Below, piece after piece: positions 52,358 to 62,300 of a DNA stretch of 64,000 bases (the first letter of the stretch is position 1; each line of letters starts with the position of its first letter). Origin of the DNA: Alentia gelatinosa (lineage: Eukaryota; Annelida; Polychaeta; Phyllodocida; Polynoidae). The stretch is from the NCBI GenBank assembly GCA_950022655.1, contig OX465584.1:54020789-54084788 (forward strand), written 5' to 3'. Position numbers and translations under genes: made by a program. The notes below the pieces were generated by a model. It did not search any database, was not told where the DNA came from, and saw only the letters and a program-made list of their open reading frames with translations.

Positions 52358-52740
52358 GCCACTAAAAAGAACAAACTTGTTTCTCATCACCAAGCCATAA
52401 AAAATATGATTTTTTTTGCTAGATCAAAGATGGCTGTTGAAGTGTCATAAAATTGGCTTCAGACATACAGTAAATCCCTGCATAAGCGTACACCCTCCGA
52501 CCCGGGCCAAAGTGTGCGCTTACCCGGGGTGCCTACCGACGCGGGGTTTCAAGATTTTTACTAGTTATACGTTTAATGCATTCCTGACGTCAGGAGATTT
52601 AATTTGATACTAAATACACATACCTTTCATATTTTCTATCAAGGTTTATCTTATTTACAAAGAAAAAAGAAAATCTTGTGAAATCATTTTTTCTGATGCA
52701 CACGGTGATGAGAAACAAGTGGGTTTCTTTTGAGTGGCCT
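52358..52740. mobile_element. Inverted-repeat element with a pogo-like internal terminus
   Basis: A 38-bp inverted pair: 'aggccactaaaaagaacaaa' / 'ttgtttctcatcacc' and 'ggtgatgagaaacaa' / 'gtgggtttcttttgagtgg'. Inside, at 52,474-52,540, 'acagtaaatccctgcataag' and 'gtgtgcgcttacccgggg' look like a degenerate Tigger/pogo-type terminal sequence, without its partner. Confidence 0.5.
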
Positions 52741-53515
52741 CATCAATGGTCTTTTTCCTCATGCTGACCAACTTTTGCTGATCTCACGAATCCCGACAAA
52801 AACAAATCCTGTTGAAGTGATTGGTAACAATTTTGTTGGGAAGATTTTTTCTGTTTCCACTTGCCGATTTCAGATGATAATCTGTTCGTGCCGGCTGACA
52901 AATTTATCGAAGGCCAAAGATCGGCAGGGGAAAATAGGATTTAATGAAACATCTGCTATGTGCTTGAAGGCTGACCCAATCTACCATGGTCCAGGGGTCA
53001 CTGCCGAAAAGTTGTATTTGCTGTAAAATAAAGCCGATCATCTAAACCAATTTGGGGAGTTGTTGGAGTTGTACTTTCCTTGATTTATTCAAGACTTGTG
53101 GACGACCTTGCAACAACTCGGACTGCTTTAGCGAACAACCTTGAATACTCTCAACCAATAATCCTCGGATGAGGTCTTCTTCTACCTTGTCTGAAGGCAT
53201 AAGTTGTTTAACAGACCCTCGTCGGTATTTCACCCTGGGTTCTCCCAGTTGTGAAATGAGCGCTAGGTTCTGTTTTGCGCATGCCCTGTGCTTGTTTAGG
53301 GCGGGGCTTAGTATTTAGTATTAATCACCGAAGCGACGTTGTTTTGTGTCACCTTCAAGAGGAGAGCGAAGCCTCGCAAAATTATTTGACAAAAAATTCT
53401 CCTTGCTTTCAAAAGGCTGCTAAATATTTTGCAAGTTCTAAAACGTCATTTCCACGCCTGGTAGTTTCAGCATGAGTTAGTGAGATGACCGAGTGTTAAA
53501 TTTTAAGTGTGGGCA
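52741..53515. other. Unassigned open frames
   Basis: A plus frame to 53,026 ends ADPIYHGPGVTAEKLYLL and stop, with AATAAA three bases later, and a minus frame lies at 53,042-53,233. Neither shows a domain I recognise, and either may be an eroded transposase or chance. Confidence 0.25.
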
Positions 53516-53845
53516 TTACCTCACCCATAGTACAAGTTTAGCCATAGGAATAACATGAAAAAAATATAGACACAGCGATCACCCACGTAAAGTGACACTA
53601 CTACGCCATGGTCGTTGCAGAGTGTACTACTCATTGTATGAGCTGATGTCATAAGCGACTGGCCAATCAGCGGCGAGGATTTGAGAAAGTAGGCAAGACA
53701 TCAACATGGAGATTTATTTATTCATAACTAAATTTGCTTCAGCAATTTGAATTATTCTGAAATTGTGATGCTATTTAAGGTCATTAAAATGGGTGAGATA
53801 AAATTAGGACTGCACTCGAATCTTGAAATAAACAATACTTCACTA
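53516..53845 (-). mobile_element. Family D element (copy 3, hairpin truncated)
   Basis: 'Acctcacccatagtacaagtttagccatagg' to 'gggtgagataaaattagg' corresponds to the module, and only the first hairpin arm ('ctgcactcgaatcttgaaat') remains. The middle 'gtgacactactacgccatgg' matches 39,865-40,222. Confidence 0.65.
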
Positions 53846-54435
53846 ATTTAAGGTCTTTTCTAACTCTAAGTTAGCATTTTAAGTGATGTCACAAGTCTCA
53901 CACCTATTATTTTCTTCAAGCGGGAACACAATAGCACTCCACAAAATGTCACATGGAAAAGCTTCAGGCAGATTTAATCATAATGTTTTAACGGTTAATT
54001 GACACTCTCCCTGTGAAATGAAGATCTTCTGGGTGATTGTTTTCAACAGTCTCTCCATGTTTTCCGCTTTAACTTTCCTCGCCTCCTTGTGTGGATGTGG
54101 AGGCCTGTTTGTGGCGAAATTATTTTGAAAACAATTTTTGGATATTTGACTTGATTGTTTCGACATTAGTCTATATACCCACCCTTCAAAAACATGATAA
54201 GCAAACAATATATATTTACATATATATATGGGCGGGATAACTCAAACCCAGGAAGTTATCCGGTTAGCTGTGACGCACTGGCATCACCGCGTTACTCTAC
54301 ACTCGTCCTCCATTCTATACTGACGGATCTTTTTTTCTTATTTGTCGGTTTATTGTAATTCTACATTATATACCCACATTGTAGACCCATGCCAGTATGT
54401 TACATAAAGTCCAAAATCTGCTTTAGAATTGGTAC
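53846..54435. other. No gene recognised
   Basis: (AT)n at about 54,208-54,230. The 76-codon minus ORF (53,978-54,208) lacks a recognised domain. Confidence 0.3.
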
Positions 54436-54496
54436 GTTTTTATATACCACCATACTATGGTGGTATATAAAAACTATTGTGGTATATAAAAACGTG
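54436..54496. repeat. Perfect 19-bp palindrome with a spare third arm
   Basis: GTTTTTATATACCACCATA (54,436-54,454), one base, then its exact complement (54,456-54,474). A second complementary arm GTGGTATATAAAAACGT follows at 54,480-54,496, so the left arm can pair with either. Confidence 0.85.
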
Positions 54497-54910
54497 CCTA
54501 CATATTTGAATACATGTTGTGATTGGCTGAAATTAATTTTCTTACCGACCTATCAGATTGGAGAGTGGTCACAGATTCACTTCCGGTAAGATATTAACAT
54601 AACTACCAGCACACTTTCAAGCCAGCTCGGACGTCGGAACATTTTACCAAGTACTTTACCAATCATTTACATATATGAAGGTATATGATATAAGTAAAAT
54701 ATATCAACCTTATTAATACGTACTCATAAACCTTGTTTCTTTTGATAAAGATATTCCTCTCGCTCTACAAGCTCGTGGGATATTTTTAGTGCAAGAAATG
54801 CGGTATGCGAGTCCGTACCAATAAGGTAAAGACATCTTACTAAAGTATAGAGTGTTCTACACCCATTCCGTTCACATCTAATACGGAACATCCGTCCAAA
54901 TTGTCCTCTT
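54497..54910. other. No gene recognised
   Basis: No domains or element ends found. Confidence 0.3.
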
Positions 54911-55663
54911 GAAGCCTGTTTCCATAGGTCGATGAAAATGACACAGATTAAAGCCTGATGCCCATCTACCGATTCAGGGTTGAGCGATTAGTTCCCAAAT
55001 CGTATAGGAGTCAGTCGACTTGTCACAGGCAAATTACGTAACTTTTGCTCGACCGGCGGACATTGAGAAGATGGGGTGGTGGATATTAGTCCTAAGCAAA
55101 TCAGTCTACTAATCGGTGGCTCACCCTTGCCTAGCTGTCCTACATCTACCGGCTACGGCCGACTCCGTTAGGATGCCTTTGGTGAGACAAATTACCGTCC
55201 GTTTGTCGCCGACAAAGGTACATGAATGTTCCGGAATCGGTAAATGGGCATTTGGCTTTATTTTGTTCCCCTAAAGGCCTATCGGTGGTGGCACCGACTG
55301 TACGTCGGTATCGAGGAGGCATTGTAGTCACTGTTTCGACTGTATTTACCGAGTACATAGCGATTTCACTTTCACATTTAAGAAAAAATATTGTTTAGAC
55401 TAACTGGAAATAGATATTCATCTATGACCAATCATCTAGAAATTTAGAGATATAAATTTAACATTTAAACCTTGAGGATCACCGATGAAATGGAATTGTT
55501 TTGATTCTGTCTGTATGTGAGAAAATCCATTGGTAGTGGCCTTATTACACAACCCACATCAAAATTCACCGATTTAGCATCAGTTTACCAAATAATTCGA
55601 TTGGTGCATGGTTCCCAACTGCGAATCGATGCCATATAACCAGCCAAAATGGTAACAGGCAAA
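54911..55663. mobile_element. Family M inverted-repeat element (copy 4), interrupted by family L
   Basis: Ends 'aagcctgtttccataggtcg' and 'ccagccaaaatggtaacagg' are diverged M termini, and the interior 'ccgactgtacgtcggtatcg' also fits. It is split by the family L copy at 54,950-55,260. Confidence 0.6.
54950..55260 (+). mobile_element. Family L inverted-repeat element (copy 3), nested
   Basis: Ends AAAGCCTGATGCCCATCTAC and GTAAATGGGCATTTGGCTTT. Well preserved and shorter than the other two copies: it lacks the middle segment seen at 4125-4425. Confidence 0.85.
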
Positions 55664-55840
55664 AGCCAGGCTCCCACCACTTCCGGCACACTCTGAAAGG
55701 GATACAATAAGGATACGATACAAATTTTCAAATCAAAGCCCTGTTTAAAGGGCCAGTCTGTCGGAATTGGTTTTACGGAAATAAAAGGGTGACCATGGTA
55801 CTGACACATGCCACAACATAAGAGGTGCACCAACGCATCT

Positions 55841-56143
55841 GGGACCTGTTTCACTAGCTTCGTGACATGTCTAGATGGTGTCTGTGACACCATACTCGTG
55901 GACAGATCACAAGATTCGATCGATGACACGCGGAGTTTCACTCACTTCTCGTAGGAATCAAACAATGATACTTTAACATAAGTAGAAGATACATATAACC
56001 TATAATCGTACCAAATATGAAGAAGATTGGGCCCTCCGATTTTCGGATATTTGCTAGTCTTTTTTCGCTGTTCCTTGCACTGTTGGTGCCGCTGTTGATG
56101 TCTGTCTAGGCCTAATGTCACGAGCCTACTGAAACAGGTCCCT
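55841..56143. mobile_element. Inverted-repeat element, family T1 (copy 2)
   Basis: Ends GGGACCTGTTTCACTAGC and 'gcctactgaaacaggtccc'. The interior differs from copy 1 and includes 'agatggtgtctgtgacacca'. Confidence 0.7.
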
Positions 56144-56799
56144 GATATGGAGGTGTATATGTGTCGGGACCGAGGTGCATACATAGTAGAGAATGCTGCC
56201 AACACACTCCGACACAGACTAGTCCCCATGATACATTGATCACTATCAGCCTGTCACATGCCAATGTATGTTGGAGGTGTCGGAAACCATGTCGGAACAC
56301 AGGGTTCAATGAGAAACTTGTTTATTCCAACAGAAAGGTGATTCTATGTCAGATGCATATCGTATTGTTTGTCGTAGTGTGTCGGAAGCACAGGGGGAGC
56401 CTGGTTATACAAAGCTCTTTCTGAGGGGTGACGGGACTACTTTTTTTTAAGTCTTTTTTTGGTCATTCATATACAATTAAGATCTTCATTTGTTTGATAT
56501 TTTTCTATGAATAATCATAGCCAATAAGAGACGGCAATGTACGCCCTCTCAGCTACGGAAGTTTCCTAGGCTGGTTTTCTTCAGGTGCTCCTTAACGTTA
56601 GATCAAATACATGGATGTGAGATGCTTCTAGAGCACGTTAACATTCTACTATAACCACGATACATTATGACAAAACAGTCAAAAGCTCAGTATGTTATTA
56701 AATTTGTTGGCAACACAGTACAGACTAGATTTACAAAACGGATTTTTTATATACAAATACAGATTTTTCTTATGAGAAGGGTGTTTTTCCTCATTCATC
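56144..56799. other. No gene recognised
   Basis: Words 'tgtcggaa' and 'ttccgacac' recur on opposite strands (56,205-56,395), suggesting an eroded inverted-repeat element. No domains. Confidence 0.3.
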
Positions 56800-57060
56800 A
56801 TACAATATTGACTCTAACATAATAGTTTTTGTTAGTTTTTTAAATTCATCATAGGTAGGAGTCTGACGTACAATTGCAGGCAGTGGGTTCCAGTGTATGC
56901 CACCAGTATATATTCTACATATGAACCGTTCTCAGTCTGATCTCTAGCCTTTAACTTATGACGGGCAAGAACCAATTTGAATAATGAATATTGTACCCCA
57001 GCTTCATACACAGGGCTAATTAGTCTTTCCATACCGAAAAATCTGCTCCCAAACCAGGGG
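56800..57060 (-). pseudogene. Reverse-transcriptase tail relic (minus strand)
   Basis: Minus-strand frames read RHKLKARDQTENGSYVEY and then, after a frameshift, GGIHWNPLPAIVRQTPTYDE followed by FKKL. The 'W-N-x-L-P...T...F-K' pattern is the usual end of LINE RTs. Frameshifted and short, so a relic. Confidence 0.45.
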
Positions 57061-57789
57061 TGTCCGCTAAAGTGAGATCCTCACATAGGGACTGGCTAGT
57101 GTGCCTAAATAAAATTTGTTCTGATCGAGTTTTCCAATAGGTTTTACGAGAGAAATTTTAGGCCATGTTGGTATTTTTGCTGTTCACAGCCTCCGATTTT
57201 TCATCGGAAACGGAATATAATATGTTGGTGGTGTTCAATGCAGTAATGATGGACAAAAATTGTCTGGTGGAAATGCGGCCTACCCGTTCGGCGCTAGTGT
57301 ACCTGCATGGGAGGAGCTCACAGTTTAATTTCAGATTTCTTTGGCCAGATATTCGGGCGGGGTAATTAGATATCCAGTATCTGTTATTTTGTTTGCCAAT
57401 TCATGTGATCTGACACTTGTTTTTCAAGAATTCACTAGTAACTGAAACTACTGCCATCACTCTTGTTCCTCCCGCCTTGTTTCATAAAGCATTTTTGTAC
57501 TGGCCAACAAAAACCTCACTAATTAGAGTTTGTTAACCCTTTCTCTACGCTGCATAGAACCAAACGCACACCTTGAAATGCGCCGTTGTAGGATCATTTT
57601 AAACCCTGTAGTACACTGGTGCTTTTCACAATACCAAACATGACGATATTACACCAGAACTACATGGTGATCCAAAATAAAACGCATTTTAGATGACAGT
57701 AAAAATATTTACTGTAATGCGAATTTACATAGGTTGGAAACATGTTATCAAAATATTCGCATTATTTTATTCAGAACAGGCAATATTAA
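57061..57789. other. No gene recognised
   Basis: The 66-codon plus ORF (57,165-57,365) starts with a hydrophobic stretch but nothing identifies it as real. Confidence 0.3.
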
Positions 57790-58214
57790 AATTTTGAAGA
57801 TGATGCCTTCAGGCATCATAGCATACTATGTCTGGGAATGCCTCCTGGCACCATAGTGTACTATGTCTGGGAATGCCTCTATGCGTCATAGGGTAGAATG
57901 CCTCCTGACATCATAACACACTATGCCTGCGAATGCCATCAAGCATGATAGAGTACTATGCCTTGGAATGTCTTTCAGCATCATAACATACTATGCCCAG
58001 GAATGCATCCAGGTATCATTTATTACTATGCCTGGGAATGCCTTCCGGCATGATAGCGTACTATGCCTAAGTATGTCTTCCAGCATCATAGCTTACTTTG
58101 CCCAGGCATGCCTTCAGGCATCATAGTGTACTATGCCCGGGAATGCCTTCAGGCATCATAGCGTACTATGCCCAGGAATGCCTGAAGGCATCATAGTGTA
58201 ATATGCCCAGGAAT
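57790..58214. repeat. 36-bp minisatellite with a self-complementary core
   Basis: About 12 units of the type GGAATGCCTTCAGGCATCAT plus AGCGTACTATGCCCAG. Each unit contains the dyad TGCCTTCAGGCA-like sequence. 36 is a multiple of three, which keeps a frame open (57,923-58,126), but codons track the repeat only. Confidence 0.9.
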
Positions 58215-58574
58215 TGTCGGAAGGTGAGGAAGAGATCCAAGCCACTGGTTATAATCTATCATCAAAGTAACATATACGTAAATAAGATATTATCATTTGC
58301 AGCATAAGTGGTGGAGTTTGACATGACGCAAAATGTAAATTAGGAGTACACCAAAAATCTACACCACTTTTGTCAGCCGATGGAAAAGGGCTTTTTCTTT
58401 GCATCTATGTTTTTATCTATTGCTTTTTCATCAATTTCGTCTTGTATTATACCCTCTTGCACTGCTGGCTTTCTGAAGTATGCCAGTAATAATTCATCCC
58501 TACTATTTGTTAATAAGTATATCAAAAAAATTATGTAGGGTATAATTCGTGGGGTAGACATTTATCTTTTTTAA

Positions 58575-58705
58575 TCAGTAGAAACAAGACATTCACATCA
58601 CCCTCACCGATTATTTGATACCGACATGCAGCCACTGATGGCCTTTTAGAGGAACTCAATTAATCCGTGACGTTTTCATCGGCTAGTGGAAAATAGCTTT
58701 CTGAT
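58575..58705 (-). mobile_element. Family M end fragment
   Basis: 'Caccctcaccgatta...gaactcaattaatccgtgacg' and 'ttttcatcggctagtggaaa' match the left part of the copy at 4705 in inverse orientation. Confidence 0.5.
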
Positions 58706-59480
58706 TATTATGCCAGTGGTGTGGTTGGACGGAGAATATATAGTGCGTTTGTATACGAACAACACCCTTGTGCAGAATAATGGTCCCCGGGGGGCTTAAA
58801 ATGTCGTCTGCAGTAATATAGGAGCCGTATGTAATCCCTTTACTGTCATAAAGGCGGTAACCAACACCTCCCTGTCGTAAACTAAACGTGAGTGGGATCT
58901 ACAAGAGGATAATATGATGAGCAGTGTTTTCCATTTACCGGGGAAAACTCAATAATTTATATACAAGTTACCGTTCAGGGCACCCAGTGGTGGACTGTTC
59001 AAAGGCATATCGGACAATTTTGCTTGAAAATTTAAACCCATGTCAATTTCCTGAAATTTGAATATGATGATCTCCAAGTTTTTTTTTTAAACATATCAAA
59101 TTTGAGATTGGGGGTCACCGTGGGTTTTTAAATTTTTTTTTATTGAAAGATCAATATTATGATTATATTACAATAGAATATATTGAAATTCTAAGATTTG
59201 ATTTTTACATAGCAAAACTCCAAACTTTAACAGAATATAGCAGATGCTTAGTACTACATAAATGTATTTTAAAATGCATAGGTCACCGTCCTTACTTTTG
59301 ATAGAATTGAAGAAAGCCTTATTTTTCAGGACATTTCCATTCTAAATCAAGCATATGTAAATTGCTTTATTTTACTTATTAAGATTGGATAAACTAAACA
59401 AAAGATTAAATCTACATATTTTGCATTAAAATGAAACGCAAGGAACCAATTTTGGCTGGAAATCGACAATATCTAAAAAT
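58706..59480. other. No gene recognised
   Basis: AT-rich, with T-runs at 59,080 and 59,132. Phrases at about 59,040-59,110 and 1750-1810 ('aattt-caggaaattgata') hint at a shared repeat in opposite orientation, too short to define. Confidence 0.3.
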
Positions 59481-59803
59481 CACCTGGGAACTCCTTCAGT
59501 AGTTTCGTGACATGTCTGTGACACCATACAGACATTGGGGTTGTCTAGATTCGTGACAACACAAGAAGCTGCCCTTAGGAAAAAACAGACCCCATAAGAA
59601 TTAGACAAATCTAGACACATCATGGACCTGTTTCACTAGTTTCGTGACAAAAGTGTTAGACAGACATGAAAAGCGGCACCAACGGTGCAGGCAAGAACAG
59701 ACAAAACGAAGTCTAATGTCTTGTTCTTATGAAACTGGAGACACTATCTAGACATGTCTAGACATTTTAACATGTCACAAAACTAGTGAAACAGGTCCCA
59801 GGT
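59481..59803. mobile_element. Family T1, two overlapping copies
   Basis: A truncated copy (59,481-59,622, starting 'cacctgggaactccttcagt') is followed directly by a complete short copy (59,623-59,803; GGACCTGTTTCACTAG ... CTAGTGAAACAGGTCC). The first matches the reverse complement of the right half of 115-373. Confidence 0.7.
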
Positions 59804-60368
59804 GGCGTGAAATATCCGACATGTCTTTAATTACGATTGCCGCAACGTCAAACATCGCTCACTCTGGCTGTATACCTATGCAAAGTTAACGCGATCACGC
59901 CTAGAGTATGATCGGCGGGTGTGAGCGAAAGGCTGTTGTTTCCCATAAGACTGCTGGGAGAAACTAGAGCATTGTGACAATGAGTCGACCGCCTAAACTT
60001 CCTAGTTGATAATTTCTTTTTGTATTTGTTCTTTTTTTATATAGAAAAAGACGTACAATTCGCTCTTGTGTGGGCATTCTTCTATGTAGTCGTGGAACAT
60101 TATGTACATCGATCAAAATGTCAGACTAGCGACAGTAACAAAGGGCATCGAGACAATATGATGAATTCAATATAGACAAGTATGTGCAAAACGAGACAGC
60201 ACAATAGAAAGTAGTGCAAGACTGCTCTAGATATGGTACTGATGTCAGCACAACCACATAAAAAAAAATTCCGAAATATCCTCGCACCGCACACCTCCAT
60301 GCGGAAGAGGCACATAGGACATGAGGGAAATGGTTTTTTTTTTTTCAAAATAAAAAACAACCACATAT

Positions 60369-60693
60369 GATGCCCATTCCCTACGCTAATGTGTTAGTGT
60401 GCATCCAGTTTCGGTGTTCCTGTGATATCTAAGCTTTATCTAATGTATAACTGAGGTGAAATGCACGTTTGGCATGTCAGATCCGAGCTGGGATACCATA
60501 CAATACGGTGCAACCACTGCACTTTCTCTTGGAATTATATACATGGGTTTTATAAATGTTTTACGCTCATATACCCAGTGATCCAATGCTAAAGACAATG
60601 ATGCCAGGTGTTTGTTTGGCTGCAAGCTTTGCGTAACCAAGCAGATAACGTGTTACACCAGCCTGTGGAAAAGGGTCTTATGCATGCTCTGCC
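60369..60693. repeat. Dispersed repeat P (copy 2)
   Basis: Aligns with 1225-1527 along its length in the same orientation. Confidence 0.6.
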
Positions 60694-60991
60694 TTAGATG
60701 CTGGAAATAAAACAGCACCTATGCTTGGAGAGTGTGAATATGACGTGCCTACCTTGTTTAGATGACGAACCATAAATTACGTACCTGCAAAATGTAAATA
60801 AACACGTTTAATCGTCATAATACACGTAAAGGACAATAAGATACATTATAGAAAATATGAAAATGTATTCATAAAGTAAGATAGATGATACAATTTGTTT
60901 TAATGGATGTAAAATAATTCACGAAAAAATATGAATACCGTAAAAATATCGAACATTAAGGCGACAGTCAGTACTATATGGAGACTAGCTT

Positions 60992-61290
60992 AAGGTAGCT
61001 GAATGGAATCTGTTCATAGATATTATGGTTGGAAATATTCGCCGAGTTTGAGAAACGAGCTGAATGTTTCCGATCAAAATAGCAAGGAACAGATATAATT
61101 CAGGTACACTCCTTATCAATATATACCTAAAGATCATTTAAAACGCCATTTTACAACTCACTGTTTCGAAAATGACAGTCGTCACATAGTATTGAGGGAA
61201 ATAGGAATATCACTCAGTGATAAACGGAATCCGTACTTCTGGTAAGTAAAGTGAGACATTCGCACATAGGTATAATACTAGTGTTTTTGT
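60992..61290. mobile_element. Hairpin-module element, family N (copy 2)
   Basis: Hairpin arms 'ggtagctgaatggaatctgtt' (edges) and 'aacagatataattcaggta', with module ends TATACCTA and TAGGTATA. 'Gtgagacattcgcac' is shared with 21,372. Confidence 0.65.
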
Positions 61291-61961
61291 AAACCATGAG
61301 GGATGAGGCTTTATTATTAATCATATACGAAGTCCTCATTGACAATGTATGGGGACCCCATTACCGATCATTTAAAAACTGTCAGACACCATAACCATAC
61401 AGATTTCAAATCTATTGTATACGGAAAATGCACTCTTGAATCATATATCTAGTTTATTTTTGTGTTATAGACAATGCTATGATGTAATCGGCAAAAACAT
61501 AGTCCCAAATAATATACCCTATCATTGAGTATTAATGTGTGAAAACTGCTGGTGATTTGTGTTTGCCAGTCCACCATTGATTATTGCCTAGGTATTTGTT
61601 AGGATTCGCCCCTTTGGCTGGAATGGAGAACACGAACAGCAAACTCTTCAGGATTCATCTTTTAATGTCACAGGACAAAAGGTCAACGGTACAGTATTTC
61701 ACACAATACCAAATATCCCCCTAGGAAGCAGGTACACTCTCTAGGTATTCCCTGGACACTTCGAGATCTTCATTAACCTGTCGACCCTGACCAGTGTTCA
61801 ATGTGTCAATTACCATAGCCTGTCTGTACCACTGCTGCGCTATGGTTTCCTATTGTTAATCATATGTATATATCATTACCTTCGCTGTCAGAACTAAAGA
61901 TACAGCCATTCAAGGACAGGCGACTGATGCTCCTGCTAGGGATCCTGCGATCACTTAAACT
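61291..61961. other. No gene; family A-like words at 61,340-61,440
   Basis: 'Gtcagacaccataaccata' and 'gtatacggaaaatg' echo the family A module (inverted). No ORF of note. Confidence 0.3.
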
Positions 61962-62228
61962 AAACCATGTGATCCACCAAGAGTGAGTTAGGGCCGGACG
62001 ATGACCATGTGGAGGAATTGTGGACGTCGGCCGCCCAAATCGCTCATCGGCTCAGATCAGCTGGGACAATCTGCCTGGTGGATCAGTAAATTGGCCGGAA
62101 TCGGCTGAACCAGCCTATTGAAAACCCTGTTGCCCGCAACCGTGCGGTCATCGCCTCTGGTCAGCCGGCCCTGTAAAAACCAGCCGGCCAGCCGCCTCTG
62201 AGTGTCAATTTGGTGGATCACATGCTTA
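61962..62228 (-). mobile_element. Family V inverted-repeat element (copy 2)
   Basis: Ends CATGTGATCCACCAA and TTGGTGGATCACATGC are inverted. The interior is the reverse complement of 43,387-43,651. The copy stands alone here and defines the element's limits. Confidence 0.85.
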
Positions 62229-62300
62229 ATGCCAGCCGTCCATCTACTACGATAGAAATTTAGACCTACTGATATGGCACCGATACAAAAAGCTCAAGCA
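62229..62300 (+). mobile_element. Family U left-end fragment
   Basis: 'Gccagccgtccatctactac' and 'gatatggcaccgatacaaaa' match the first 70 bp of copy 2 at 41,013. Confidence 0.6.

Noticed and set aside
54436..54496. Possible intrinsic terminator
   Set aside because: A/T-rich palindrome in eukaryotic DNA with no upstream gene.
57923..58126. 67-codon ORF in the 36-bp minisatellite
   Set aside because: Open only because 36 is a multiple of three.
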